Below are positions 1-5,264 of a DNA stretch of 5,781 nt, piece by piece. The notes below the pieces were generated by a model. It was not told the origin of the DNA. It searched no databases and saw only the letters and a program-made list of their open reading frames with translations. The stretch is from DATJAJ01 sp035622335 (GTDB taxonomy: Archaea; Thermoproteota; Nitrososphaeria; Nitrososphaerales; Gagatemarchaeaceae): the NCBI GenBank assembly GCA_035622335.1, contig DASPVO010000018.1:1-5781 (forward strand), in the 5' to 3' direction. The first letter of the stretch is position 1. Every line of letters begins with the position of its first letter. The position numbers and the translations under genes are program-made.

Positions 1-1140
1 CGAGAGCAGCACGGGCAGTGCGAAGAGCACCGAGAAGACGCTCAGAGCAGCCCAGGCGGGAGGGTAGCCGAACGCGACGACGAGCGGTGGGAAGATGAGC
101 GGCCCCACGAGCAACCCCCCAAGCGAGAAGCTGTCGACGACTGCGAGGGCCATGTTGTAGTCCTCCCTGACGGGGGATACGCGCCCCGAGAGCGCGAAGA
201 CTATAGTGCTCAGGAAGCCGACGGAGAGGCCCACCGAGACAGAGCCCAGGTAGGCGGCGTAGACCGAGTGGACGCCTATGACCACGGTCCCTATGGTGAG
301 AGCGAGAGCGGAACCGAAGACGAGTAACTTGCCGTTGAAGCCACGGTCGAACATGCGCCCCGCGAGGAACCCGCTGAAGACGAGCGTGATGTAGTCGACG
401 CCCGCGGCGAGGGACGCGATACCCGGTCCCAGGCCGAAGACCTCCTCGAGGTAGTAGACGATGAAGCTTCCCGTCGTGGTCGCGCTCACCGCCGAGCCGA
501 AGAAGCAGAGCCCGAGTATGAGGACCTTCCTGTTGGAGAGGACGCGCCTGAACGACGAGGAGATCTGGGACGCGGACCCGGTCTCCCGCTCCGTGAGCAG
601 CCGGAGCGAAGCCGCTGCGGCGGTGGTTATAGCGCCCTCGAACAGGAGGCTGACCCGCCAGCCAAAGTCGGAGCTGAGAAGAGACCAACTCGCGACGCCA
701 AGAGCCCCGCCTATCGAGAATGCGGCCGTCATGAGGGCGATGCCGAACCCCGCGGAGCCCTCCCCTGCGTTCCTCATCGCGAGGACTATCGCTGAAGGGA
801 AGAAGATGCCGTAGCCGGCGCCGACCAGGAGCCTGAAGACGACGAGGAGGTCGAAGCTAGGGGCGAGGGCGCAGGCGAACAGTGCTGCCGCTGCTAGCGC
901 GGCGCCGAACGTGGCCAAGCCGCGAGGGCCGAGCCTCACGCCGTAGACGTTCGAGGGCACCTCGAAGACGAAGTAGCCGACGAAGAAGACGGAGCTGAGT
1001 ATGCCGAGGCCGTAGACAGTCTGATGGAACGTCTCGGAGATGGGGAGGAAGACGGACGCGATGTTCGTCTGGGAGACGGCGAGTATCACGTTCGAGACGA
1101 GGACGGTAGTGAGTGGGATGGGGTTCCTTCCCTTGGGCAC
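1..1140 (-). CDS. Major facilitator superfamily transporter, C-terminus cut by window edge
   Basis: This frame stays open for 380 codons from a GTG at 1140 to the left edge. The product is very hydrophobic, with about twelve membrane helices, roughly at residues 10-30, 42-62, 74-93, 97-121, 130-150, 160-178, 205-230, 242-262, 272-290, 294-320, 328-358 and 361-380. The loop between helices 2 and 3 reads EVPSNVYGVRLGPRG (residues 60-74), a degenerate MFS motif A. A second copy, AGRMFDRG (260-267), lies after helix 8, as expected from the internal duplication of the family. The loop after helix 6 (about 181-203) is the usual hydrophilic central loop. MFS proteins are proton- or ion-coupled or facilitative carriers in the cytoplasmic membrane; nothing here fixes the substrate. 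Probably only the last 10-40 residues are missing. GTG at 1140 is the only start codon between the upstream in-frame stop (about 1231) and helix 1. It lacks a Shine-Dalgarno sequence but has a TATA-like box 28 bp upstream. It is divergent from the small gene at 1319. Confidence 0.88.
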   Translation of the reverse strand, partial: MPKGRNPIPLTTVLVSNVILAVSQTNIASVFLPISETFHQTVYGLGILSSVFFVGYFVFEVPSNVYGVRLGPRGLATFGAALAAAALFACALAPSFDLLVVFRLLVGAGYGIFFPSAIVLAMRNAGEGSAGFGIALMTAAFSIGGALGVASWSLLSSDFGWRVSLLFEGAITTAAAASLRLLTERETGSASQISSSFRRVLSNRKVLILGLCFFGSAVSATTTGSFIVYYLEEVFGLGPGIASLAAGVDYITLVFSGFLAGRMFDRGFNGKLLVFGSALALTIGTVVIGVHSVYAAYLGSVSVGLSVGFLSTIVFALSGRVSPVREDYNMALAVVDSFSLGGLLVGPLIFPPLVVAFGYPPAWAALSVFSVLFALPVLLS

Positions 1141-1164
1141 TGCGGCAGGGTTGAGGGGCGACGC

Positions 1165-1172
1165 GATAAGAA
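1165..1172 (-). promoter_or_regulatory. Probable TATA box for the transporter gene
   Basis: On the minus strand this reads TTCTTATC, an AT-rich patch in a GC-rich region. Its centre is 28.5 bp before the GTG at 1140. The other genes here show the same spacing, which would place the transcription start at or next to the start codon (leaderless). The box is a weak match to an archaeal TATA element. An alternative is the better AT-rich box at 1224-1236, which reads similarly on both strands and would give a leader of about 60 nt. Confidence 0.45.
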
Positions 1173-1180
1173 CGGTTGGG

Positions 1181-1208
1181 TATCGACGTCGATATCGAGG
1201 TAGATATC
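1181..1208. repeat. 12-bp tandem, palindromic repeat between divergent promoters (possible operator)
   Basis: Two 12-bp units lie head to tail, TATCGACGTCGA (1181-1192) and TATCGAGGTAGA (1193-1204), matching at 10 of 12 positions. A partial third unit, TATC, follows at 1205-1208. Bases 1181-1194 (TATCGACGTCGATA) form a perfect 14-bp palindrome, and 1189-1198 (TCGATATCGA) form an overlapping perfect 10-bp palindrome. The block lies upstream of both divergent core promoters, about 8 bp from the transporter TATA box and 17 bp from the TATA box of the small gene. Such symmetry and position suit a binding site for a dimeric regulator, but no regulator is shown to bind it. Confidence 0.5.
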
Positions 1209-1225
1209 CCGAGGTGGGGTCCCAG

Positions 1226-1234
1226 TATAATTAA
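1226..1234 (+). promoter_or_regulatory. Probable TATA box for the small winged-helix-like gene
   Basis: TATAATTAA is the best TATA match in this intergenic region. The extended stretch 1224-1236 (AGTATAATTAACT) is almost self-complementary, so it could be used in both directions. A start 26-30 bp downstream falls at about 1256-1259, exactly where the small gene's reading frame should begin but where no start codon is present. Confidence 0.6.
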
Positions 1235-1318
1235 CTCGACGGGGGAACGGGGCGGGGGAAGCGAAAAACGAAGAGCATCAAGCTCTACTGGACCGAGAAG
1301 AACCTGGCGTCAGGAGAC

Positions 1319-1687
1319 GTGTTGGGAGTGCTCTTCGGCGAGAGGAAGGAGACGAGGGACGCCGCGAACCTGCTCGTGAAGCAGATGAAGGAGGACCCGC
1401 ACCTGTCGATGTCGAGGCGCGAGATGAGACGCTTTGCCAAGGAGCTGGAGGCGGGGAAGGGGGGCGTGAAGTACAGCTACCACAACTTCTACGTCAAGCT
1501 GCTCAGGAAGCTCCTGGAGCTCGGCTTCGTCGAGAAAGGCGTGCTGATATGGGACGAGAAGAGGAAGAAGACGGAGAACGTCTACCAGCTCAAGCTCCAG
1601 GCCATCCCGGAGCGTGCCCCGCCGGGGGGCTTCGTGAAGTACTCGTGGCAGCTCGCGAAGGCGTGGAACGACCTGGTCCGCGCGTGA
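1319..1687 (+). CDS. Small basic protein, possible winged-helix DNA-binding protein; start uncertain
   Basis: I do not recognise a named family. From GTG at 1319 the product has 122 residues, rich in Lys and Arg. Predicted helices with basic patches (about residues 8-23, 29-45 and 52-69) are followed by a strand-turn-strand stretch, FVEKGVLIWDEKRKKTENVY (70-89), that looks like the wing of a winged-helix domain. The C-terminal part, with PPGGFVKYSWQLAKAWNDL (100-118), may be a conserved tail helix. The same frame is open and looks coding back to about 1259 (encoding KTKSIKLYWTEKNLASGD just before the GTG). It keeps the gene's preference for G or C at third codon positions, but no ATG, GTG or TTG occurs in any frame between 1236 and 1318. 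Either translation starts at GTG 1319 or TTG 1322, the latter with AGGAG (1312-1316) 5 nt upstream, or the true start has been lost or misread. The stop is only 2 nt from the convergent membrane-protein gene. A role as regulator of the divergent transporter is inference. Confidence 0.7.
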   Translation: MLGVLFGERKETRDAANLLVKQMKEDPHLSMSRREMRRFAKELEAGKGGVKYSYHNFYVKLLRKLLELGFVEKGVLIWDEKRKKTENVYQLKLQAIPERAPPGGFVKYSWQLAKAWNDLVRA

Positions 1688-1689
1688 CG

Positions 1690-2025
1690 CTACACCTTGT
1701 AGCGGCCCGACCGCAGAGTCCCAATGATGAGCGCCACTCCTGCGATGATCACGAGCGCGGGGAGGAAGGGCAGGGAGACGCCCAGGATGTACACGGGCGC
1801 GTAGATCAGTATGAGGAGGGCGCCCAGCCCTATCGTGATGGGGCTCACCCGATGTCTGGAGTACGCCCTGGACAGGTTGAGCAGCATGAGGAGGCCTCCC
1901 GTTCCCAAAGCGAAGAGGGGGCTCTCGAGGGTCGCGCCCCAGTTCCCGTGCTCGATAACGGCGGCGACTCCGAACCAGATGAGGAATATGCCCCAGAAGA
2001 CGTTAGTGAGCGTCTCTCCGTCCAA
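1690..2025 (-). CDS. Small four-helix membrane protein, function unknown
   Basis: This is a 111-residue, strongly hydrophobic protein starting with TTG. Likely membrane segments are at residues 9-24, 36-52, 61-81 and 84-102, with a polar loop containing LSRAYSRHRV (51-60) between the second and third and a basic tail, TLRSGRYKV. The first segment (FWGIFLIWFGVAAVIE, 10-25) resembles the repeated helices of LiaF-type or DUF5668 membrane domains, but that is a likeness and not an assignment. The TTG is chosen because a TTTAAA box lies 27 nt upstream, the spacing seen at the other genes. No other start codon intervenes and there is no Shine-Dalgarno sequence. It lies 41 bp downstream of uppP on the same strand, so it may be read both from its own promoter and by read-through from uppP. 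Its 3' end is 2 nt from the end of the convergent gene. Confidence 0.78.
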   Translation of the reverse strand: MDGETLTNVFWGIFLIWFGVAAVIEHGNWGATLESPLFALGTGGLLMLLNLSRAYSRHRVSPITIGLGALLILIYAPVYILGVSLPFLPALVIIAGVALIIGTLRSGRYKV

Positions 2026-2052
2026 GGTCGCGCCTGCACCGGCGCCTGCGAC

Positions 2053-2058
2053 TTTAAA
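2053..2058 (-). promoter_or_regulatory. Probable TATA box of the four-helix membrane-protein gene
   Basis: TTTAAA stands alone in GC-rich surroundings, just after the uppP stop codon. Its centre is 30.5 bp before the TTG at 2025. This supports a separate leaderless transcript for the small membrane protein, even though uppP lies directly upstream on the same strand. Confidence 0.6.
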
Positions 2059-2066
2059 CTGATTCC

Positions 2067-2870
2067 CTACGCCACGCCGAGAGCCGAGAGCAGGCCCACG
2101 ACTAGCGCTAGGACGCCGAGGGAGAGCGTTATCACGTAGATCGTGTTCTTCCGGGCGAAGCGGAGGAGGACCGCGATGACAGCGAGGCCCACCAGGCAGG
2201 CGACCACGATCGCGAGAAGCACACCGGGTATCGTGACGGCGTCTAGTCCTATTCTGAGCTCTGACTTGCTGAAGATGGCGGTGACGAGGACGCCTCCCAG
2301 AGAGGCGGGGATGTAGGCGAGGTAGGAAAGCCGGAAGGCGCTCTTGGGCTCGACCCCGAGCAAGAGCATGGTTGAGACGGTCATGCCTGACCTGCTCACG
2401 CCGGGGAGCGCGGCGAGCCCCTGTGCGACGCCGACGAGCACGTAGTGCTTCAGCCTCATGTCCGTCAGCGTCCGGCTAGCGACCCTGCGAGAGTATCTGA
2501 TGAAGAGGCCGTCGAAGACGAGAACGACGCCGAGTATCATCATCGGGACACCGACGTTGTAGGAATTCTGAAGGAGCCTGTCACTGATAACATAGAGCGG
2601 CGTCCCAACAATCCCCGTCACTACAGTGACGACGACCAGGTAGACCAATAGCTTCCTGTCCCTCAATAGCGACAGTATGTCCCTCCTGAAGTAGATGGTC
2701 GCAGAGCCGACCGAACCGAGCTCCATGAAGAGGCCGAAAGCGAACGCCGCCGCGGCTGGTAGAGCGAAGAGGTAGCTCGAGACGATGAGGACCTGCGTCT
2801 TGCTGCTGATCGGAAGCCATTCCGAGACGCCCTGCACGAAACCCACGACGATCGAGGCTAGGACGTTCAA
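2067..2870 (-). CDS. uppP: Undecaprenyl-diphosphatase family protein (UppP/BacA)
   Basis: The product has 267 residues, the usual size for UppP, an integral membrane phosphatase that converts a polyprenyl diphosphate carrier lipid to the monophosphate for reuse. In archaea the substrate is probably a dolichyl-type lipid serving glycosylation rather than undecaprenyl diphosphate; that is inference. Both family signatures are present. The first is QGVSEWLPISS (residues 13-23), with the conserved acidic residue E17, and the second is LPGVSRSGMT (155-164), with R160. The first signature differs from the bacterial form: ISSKTQ (21-26) replaces the usual SS-x-GH, so the catalytically implicated histidine is Gln26. 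About seven to eight membrane helices can be seen, including 28-48, 75-95, 108-122, 143-154, 183-200, 213-237 and 243-265. TTG at 2870 is chosen because the mature family start (a few residues before the first helix) fits. A TATA-like box lies 29 bp upstream and an in-frame stop overlaps that box. A GGAGG 10 nt before the TTG could also serve as a ribosome binding site. Confidence 0.92.
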   Translation of the reverse strand: MNVLASIVVGFVQGVSEWLPISSKTQVLIVSSYLFALPAAAAFAFGLFMELGSVGSATIYFRRDILSLLRDRKLLVYLVVVTVVTGIVGTPLYVISDRLLQNSYNVGVPMMILGVVLVFDGLFIRYSRRVASRTLTDMRLKHYVLVGVAQGLAALPGVSRSGMTVSTMLLLGVEPKSAFRLSYLAYIPASLGGVLVTAIFSKSELRIGLDAVTIPGVLLAIVVACLVGLAVIAVLLRFARKNTIYVITLSLGVLALVVGLLSALGVA

Positions 2871-2895
2871 GCGGGTGAGCCCTCCGACGGTCGTT

Positions 2896-2902
2896 CTTTA
2901 AG
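2896..2902 (-). promoter_or_regulatory. Probable TATA box of uppP
   Basis: On the minus strand this reads CTTAAAG. Its centre is 29 bp before the TTG start at 2870, consistent with transcription starting at or a few bases before the start codon. It shares the 121-bp divergent region 2871-2991 with the pgk promoter. Confidence 0.6.
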
Positions 2903-2957
2903 CAGTCATTGATAGGGGCTAATTCCTACAAGTAAGAACACGAGTATATCACAACGC

Positions 2958-2964
2958 ATATAAT
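2958..2964 (+). promoter_or_regulatory. Probable TATA box of the pgk-gap operon
   Basis: ATATAAT (extended CATATAATC, 2957-2965) lies with its centre 31 bp before the pgk ATG. It is the best TATA element near pgk and indicates a leaderless or nearly leaderless mRNA; no Shine-Dalgarno sequence precedes the ATG. A second AT-rich patch, GTATATC (2944-2950), lies just upstream and is less well placed. Confidence 0.65.
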
Positions 2965-2991
2965 CGGTCGGCTGGTCGCGATTCTAGCTCC

Positions 2992-4239
2992 ATGGCCATC
3001 AGGATGCTCGCGATCGAAGACCTGGACCTAGCAGAGAAGCGCGTCTTCCTCCGCGTCGACATCAACAGTCCCATTCACCCCGACACGGGGGAGCTCATAG
3101 AGAGAACTAGGCTGCAAGAGGTGGCGGTCACGATCAAGGACCTGCCAAAATCGAAGGTGATAGTCGCGTCCCACCAGGGACGGGTGGGCAGGTCTGACTA
3201 CGTATCCCTTGAAAAGCACGCCGCCGCGCTCTCTGAGATACTCGACTCAGAGGTGAAGTTCGTCAAGGATGTTTTCGGTCCCGCGGCTCAGGATGCGATG
3301 GACGGGCTTCGGCCAGGGGAGGTCATGATGCTCGACAACCTGAGGTTCACCGCGGAAGAGAACCAGGAGTTCAAGCCCAAGGAGGCTGAGAAGACGTTCC
3401 TCGTCTCGAGGATAAAGGACCACATAGACGCGTGCGTGCTGGACGCGTTCTCGACGGCCCATAGGTCATCTCCCACCATAGTCGGCTTCGCGGAGCTCGT
3501 GCCCACCTGCGCCGGGGTGGTGGTAGCGAAGGAACTGAGGGCTCTGGAGAGGATCTCGGCCGTGGAGAAGGGGCCCTACGTCACGGTTCTCGGAGGGGCG
3601 AAGGTCAACGACAGGCTGGAGGCGATCGACGCCCTGATAGCGAACAACAGGGCTGACAAGGTGCTGCTGGCGGGCATGGTCTCGCTCGTCTTCCTCAAGG
3701 CGGCGGGCAAGTACAGGGGAGAGCTGAAGGTCGACGGGGAGCAGAAGCTCGTGCTCAGGGCGAGGCAGCTGATGGACGATGACCCGGCGCGGTTCGAGCT
3801 GCCAACCGACGTCGCGACGAAGACGAACGGAGGGAGGAAGGAGGTGGAGACGGCGAACCTGACAGCTCAGAGCCAGGTGCTCGACATAGGGGCGAAGACG
3901 GCCGAGAGGTACTCCAAGATGATCAAGGGGGCGGGGACCGTCTTCATGAGCGGGCCGCCAGGTGCGTTCGAATGGGAGGAATTCAGCTTCGGGACGGAGG
4001 CGCTTCTGAAAGCGATGGCCTCTTCTCTGGGGACGACTATAATCAGCGGAGGTCACCTGTCCTCGGCGCTCGACAAGTACGGCCTTTCGGGGCAGATAGA
4101 CCACATTAGCACGGCGGGCGGGGCGCTCGTGCAGTACCTCGCGGGTAAGAGGCTGCCTCTCATCGACGCTCTGGAGAGGGCGGCCGACAAGTGGGGACAT
4201 AACTTAACAACGACCGGGCCAGCGAGGGCGAGCCCATGA
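2992..4239 (+). CDS. pgk: Phosphoglycerate kinase, archaeal type
   Basis: This cytosolic enzyme reversibly transfers the acyl phosphate of 1,3-bisphosphoglycerate to ADP, giving 3-phosphoglycerate and ATP. The 415-residue product has the full two-domain length. N-domain substrate-binding motifs are RVDINSP (21-27), SHQGR (60-64), DNLRF (115-119) and DAFSTAHRSS (151-160). The interdomain/C-domain motif is VLGGAKVNDR (199-208). C-domain nucleotide-site motifs are ELPTDV (269-274), GPPGAFE (321-327), SGGHLSSAL (352-360) and HISTAGGA (371-378). SGGHLSSAL in place of bacterial GGGDS, and GPPGAFE in place of GPMGVFE, fit the archaeal branch. ATG at 2992 is preferred over the second ATG at 3004 because it fits the TATA spacing. 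The stop overlaps the gap start as ATGA, so the two are co-transcribed and probably translationally coupled. The last 14 residues lie beyond the family core and their DNA contains an AT-rich patch that may be a promoter for gap. Confidence 0.97.
   Translation: MAIRMLAIEDLDLAEKRVFLRVDINSPIHPDTGELIERTRLQEVAVTIKDLPKSKVIVASHQGRVGRSDYVSLEKHAAALSEILDSEVKFVKDVFGPAAQDAMDGLRPGEVMMLDNLRFTAEENQEFKPKEAEKTFLVSRIKDHIDACVLDAFSTAHRSSPTIVGFAELVPTCAGVVVAKELRALERISAVEKGPYVTVLGGAKVNDRLEAIDALIANNRADKVLLAGMVSLVFLKAAGKYRGELKVDGEQKLVLRARQLMDDDPARFELPTDVATKTNGGRKEVETANLTAQSQVLDIGAKTAERYSKMIKGAGTVFMSGPPGAFEWEEFSFGTEALLKAMASSLGTTIISGGHLSSALDKYGLSGQIDHISTAGGALVQYLAGKRLPLIDALERAADKWGHNLTTTGPARASP
4200..4207 (+). promoter_or_regulatory. 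Possible internal promoter for gap within the 3' end of pgk
   Basis: TAACTTAA is an AT-rich island in otherwise GC-rich coding DNA. TTAA (4204-4207) is centred 30.5 bp before the gap ATG, the same distance as at the other promoters here. It would allow gap to be expressed apart from pgk as a leaderless mRNA. The alternative is translation from the operon mRNA using GAGGG (4224-4228), 7 nt before the ATG. Both may operate. Confidence 0.35.
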
Positions 4240-5264
4240 TCAGGGTCGGCGTCAACGGTTACGGTACCATAGGGAGGCGGGTCGCGGACGCTGTGAGGAA
4301 GCAGGAGGACATGGAGCTGGTGGGGGTCACGAAGACGAAGCCGGACTACAAGTCGGCGGTGGCCCTCGAGAAGGGCATCGGGCTCTACGCGGTAGACATG
4401 AAGGGCCTAGAGGCCTTCAGGGCTGCCGGTGTCTCGGTGAGGGGGACGCTCAACGACATGCTCCAGAGGGTGGACGTCGTCGTGGACGCCTCCCCTGAGG
4501 ACGTTGGCGCGACGAACAAGAAGATGTACGAGCAGGCGGGGGTCAGGGCAGTCTTCCAGGGAGGGGAGGAGCACTCCCTGACTGGCGTCTCTTTCGTCGC
4601 TCAGTGCAACTTCGACGAAGCCGTCGGGAAGACCATGGTCAGGTGCGTGAGCTGCAACACGACGGGGCTGTGCAGGACCATCCACGCGGTTGACACAGGG
4701 GTCGGCGTGTCCAGGGCGAGGGCGGTGCTGGCGAGACGCGCGGCGGACCCCGACGAGGTGGGAAAGGGGCCCATCGACGCGGTCGTGCTGGACCCGCCGA
4801 CGCTACCGTCGCATCACGGCCCGGACGTGCAGACCGTTCTCCACGGATTGAACATAGCCACGATGGCGTTCAAGGTACCGACGACGCACATGCACCTGCA
4901 CAGTCTGATACTCAGCCTCAAGCGGCCGGCGACAAAGGATGACGTCGTCAGGGCGCTCGAAGCGGCTCCGAGGACCATGCTAGTCGACTCCAGGATGGGT
5001 TTCAAGTCGACCGCGAACCTGATGGACCTGGCTAGAGAGCTCGGCAGAACGAGGAACGACATCTACGAGGCGGTCGTCTGGAGGGACTCGGTCACCGTCG
5101 TCGACGGCGAAGCCTACATGTTCCTCGCCGTCCATCAGGAAGCGATAGTCGTGCCCGAGAACGTCGACGCCGTACGGGCCGTCGCGGGTGGTTACGACAA
5201 GAAGCGCTCCATGGGCATGACAGATGCCTCCCTGGGGGTCAGAAAGGGCTTGGGGCAGCCTTGA
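4236..5264 (+). CDS. gap: Glyceraldehyde-3-phosphate dehydrogenase, archaeal type II, phosphorylating
   Basis: The enzyme interconverts glyceraldehyde-3-phosphate and 1,3-bisphosphoglycerate with NAD(P), next to PGK in glycolysis/gluconeogenesis. The 342-residue product matches the archaeal family length of about 340. The Rossmann dinucleotide loop is VGVNGYGTIGRR (4-15). VTKTKPDY (31-38) is the archaeal segment near the adenine ribose 2' position, where Lys33 and Thr34 would favour NADP or dual use by analogy with known archaeal enzymes. The catalytic cysteine is Cys140 in VSCNTTGLCR (138-147). The histidine-rich VPTTHMHLHS (214-223) should hold the catalytic histidine, probably His220. WRDSV (282-286) and the C-terminal helix close the catalytic domain. 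Its ATG overlaps the pgk stop by 4 bp, with GAGGG 7 nt upstream. Its last 26 bp overlap the convergent glyA end. In archaea this phosphorylating enzyme is often gluconeogenic, with other enzymes oxidising the aldehyde in catabolism; that role is inferred here. Confidence 0.97.
   Translation: MIRVGVNGYGTIGRRVADAVRKQEDMELVGVTKTKPDYKSAVALEKGIGLYAVDMKGLEAFRAAGVSVRGTLNDMLQRVDVVVDASPEDVGATNKKMYEQAGVRAVFQGGEEHSLTGVSFVAQCNFDEAVGKTMVRCVSCNTTGLCRTIHAVDTGVGVSRARAVLARRAADPDEVGKGPIDAVVLDPPTLPSHHGPDVQTVLHGLNIATMAFKVPTTHMHLHSLILSLKRPATKDDVVRALEAAPRTMLVDSRMGFKSTANLMDLARELGRTRNDIYEAVVWRDSVTVVDGEAYMFLAVHQEAIVVPENVDAVRAVAGGYDKKRSMGMTDASLGVRKGLGQP

Noticed and set aside
461..814. Plus-strand open frame of 117 codons
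   Set aside because: It is antisense to the transporter, which has a continuous frame with membrane helices and MFS motifs; no independent support.
1176..1379. Plus-strand open frame starting at TTG 1176 that reads through the intergenic region
   Set aside because: Its N-terminal part is just a translation of the tandem repeat and promoter, and the rest is out of frame with the better coding frame from 1259.
1549..2139. Open frame of 196 codons on the plus strand across three gene boundaries
   Set aside because: It runs over the end of the small basic gene, the whole four-helix protein and the uppP end; its composition is low-complexity Arg/Gly/Glu and it has no promoter or domain.
2871..2991. 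Possible small RNA or riboswitch in the divergent uppP/pgk region
   Set aside because: The 121 bp is filled by two TATA boxes with leaderless spacing; no stable hairpin, box C/D pair or T-run was seen.
3466..4200. Long open frame of 244 codons on the minus strand, antisense to pgk
   Set aside because: It lies wholly inside the well-supported pgk gene, is Arg/Pro/Leu-rich and without recognisable motifs, as expected for the antisense of GC-rich coding DNA.
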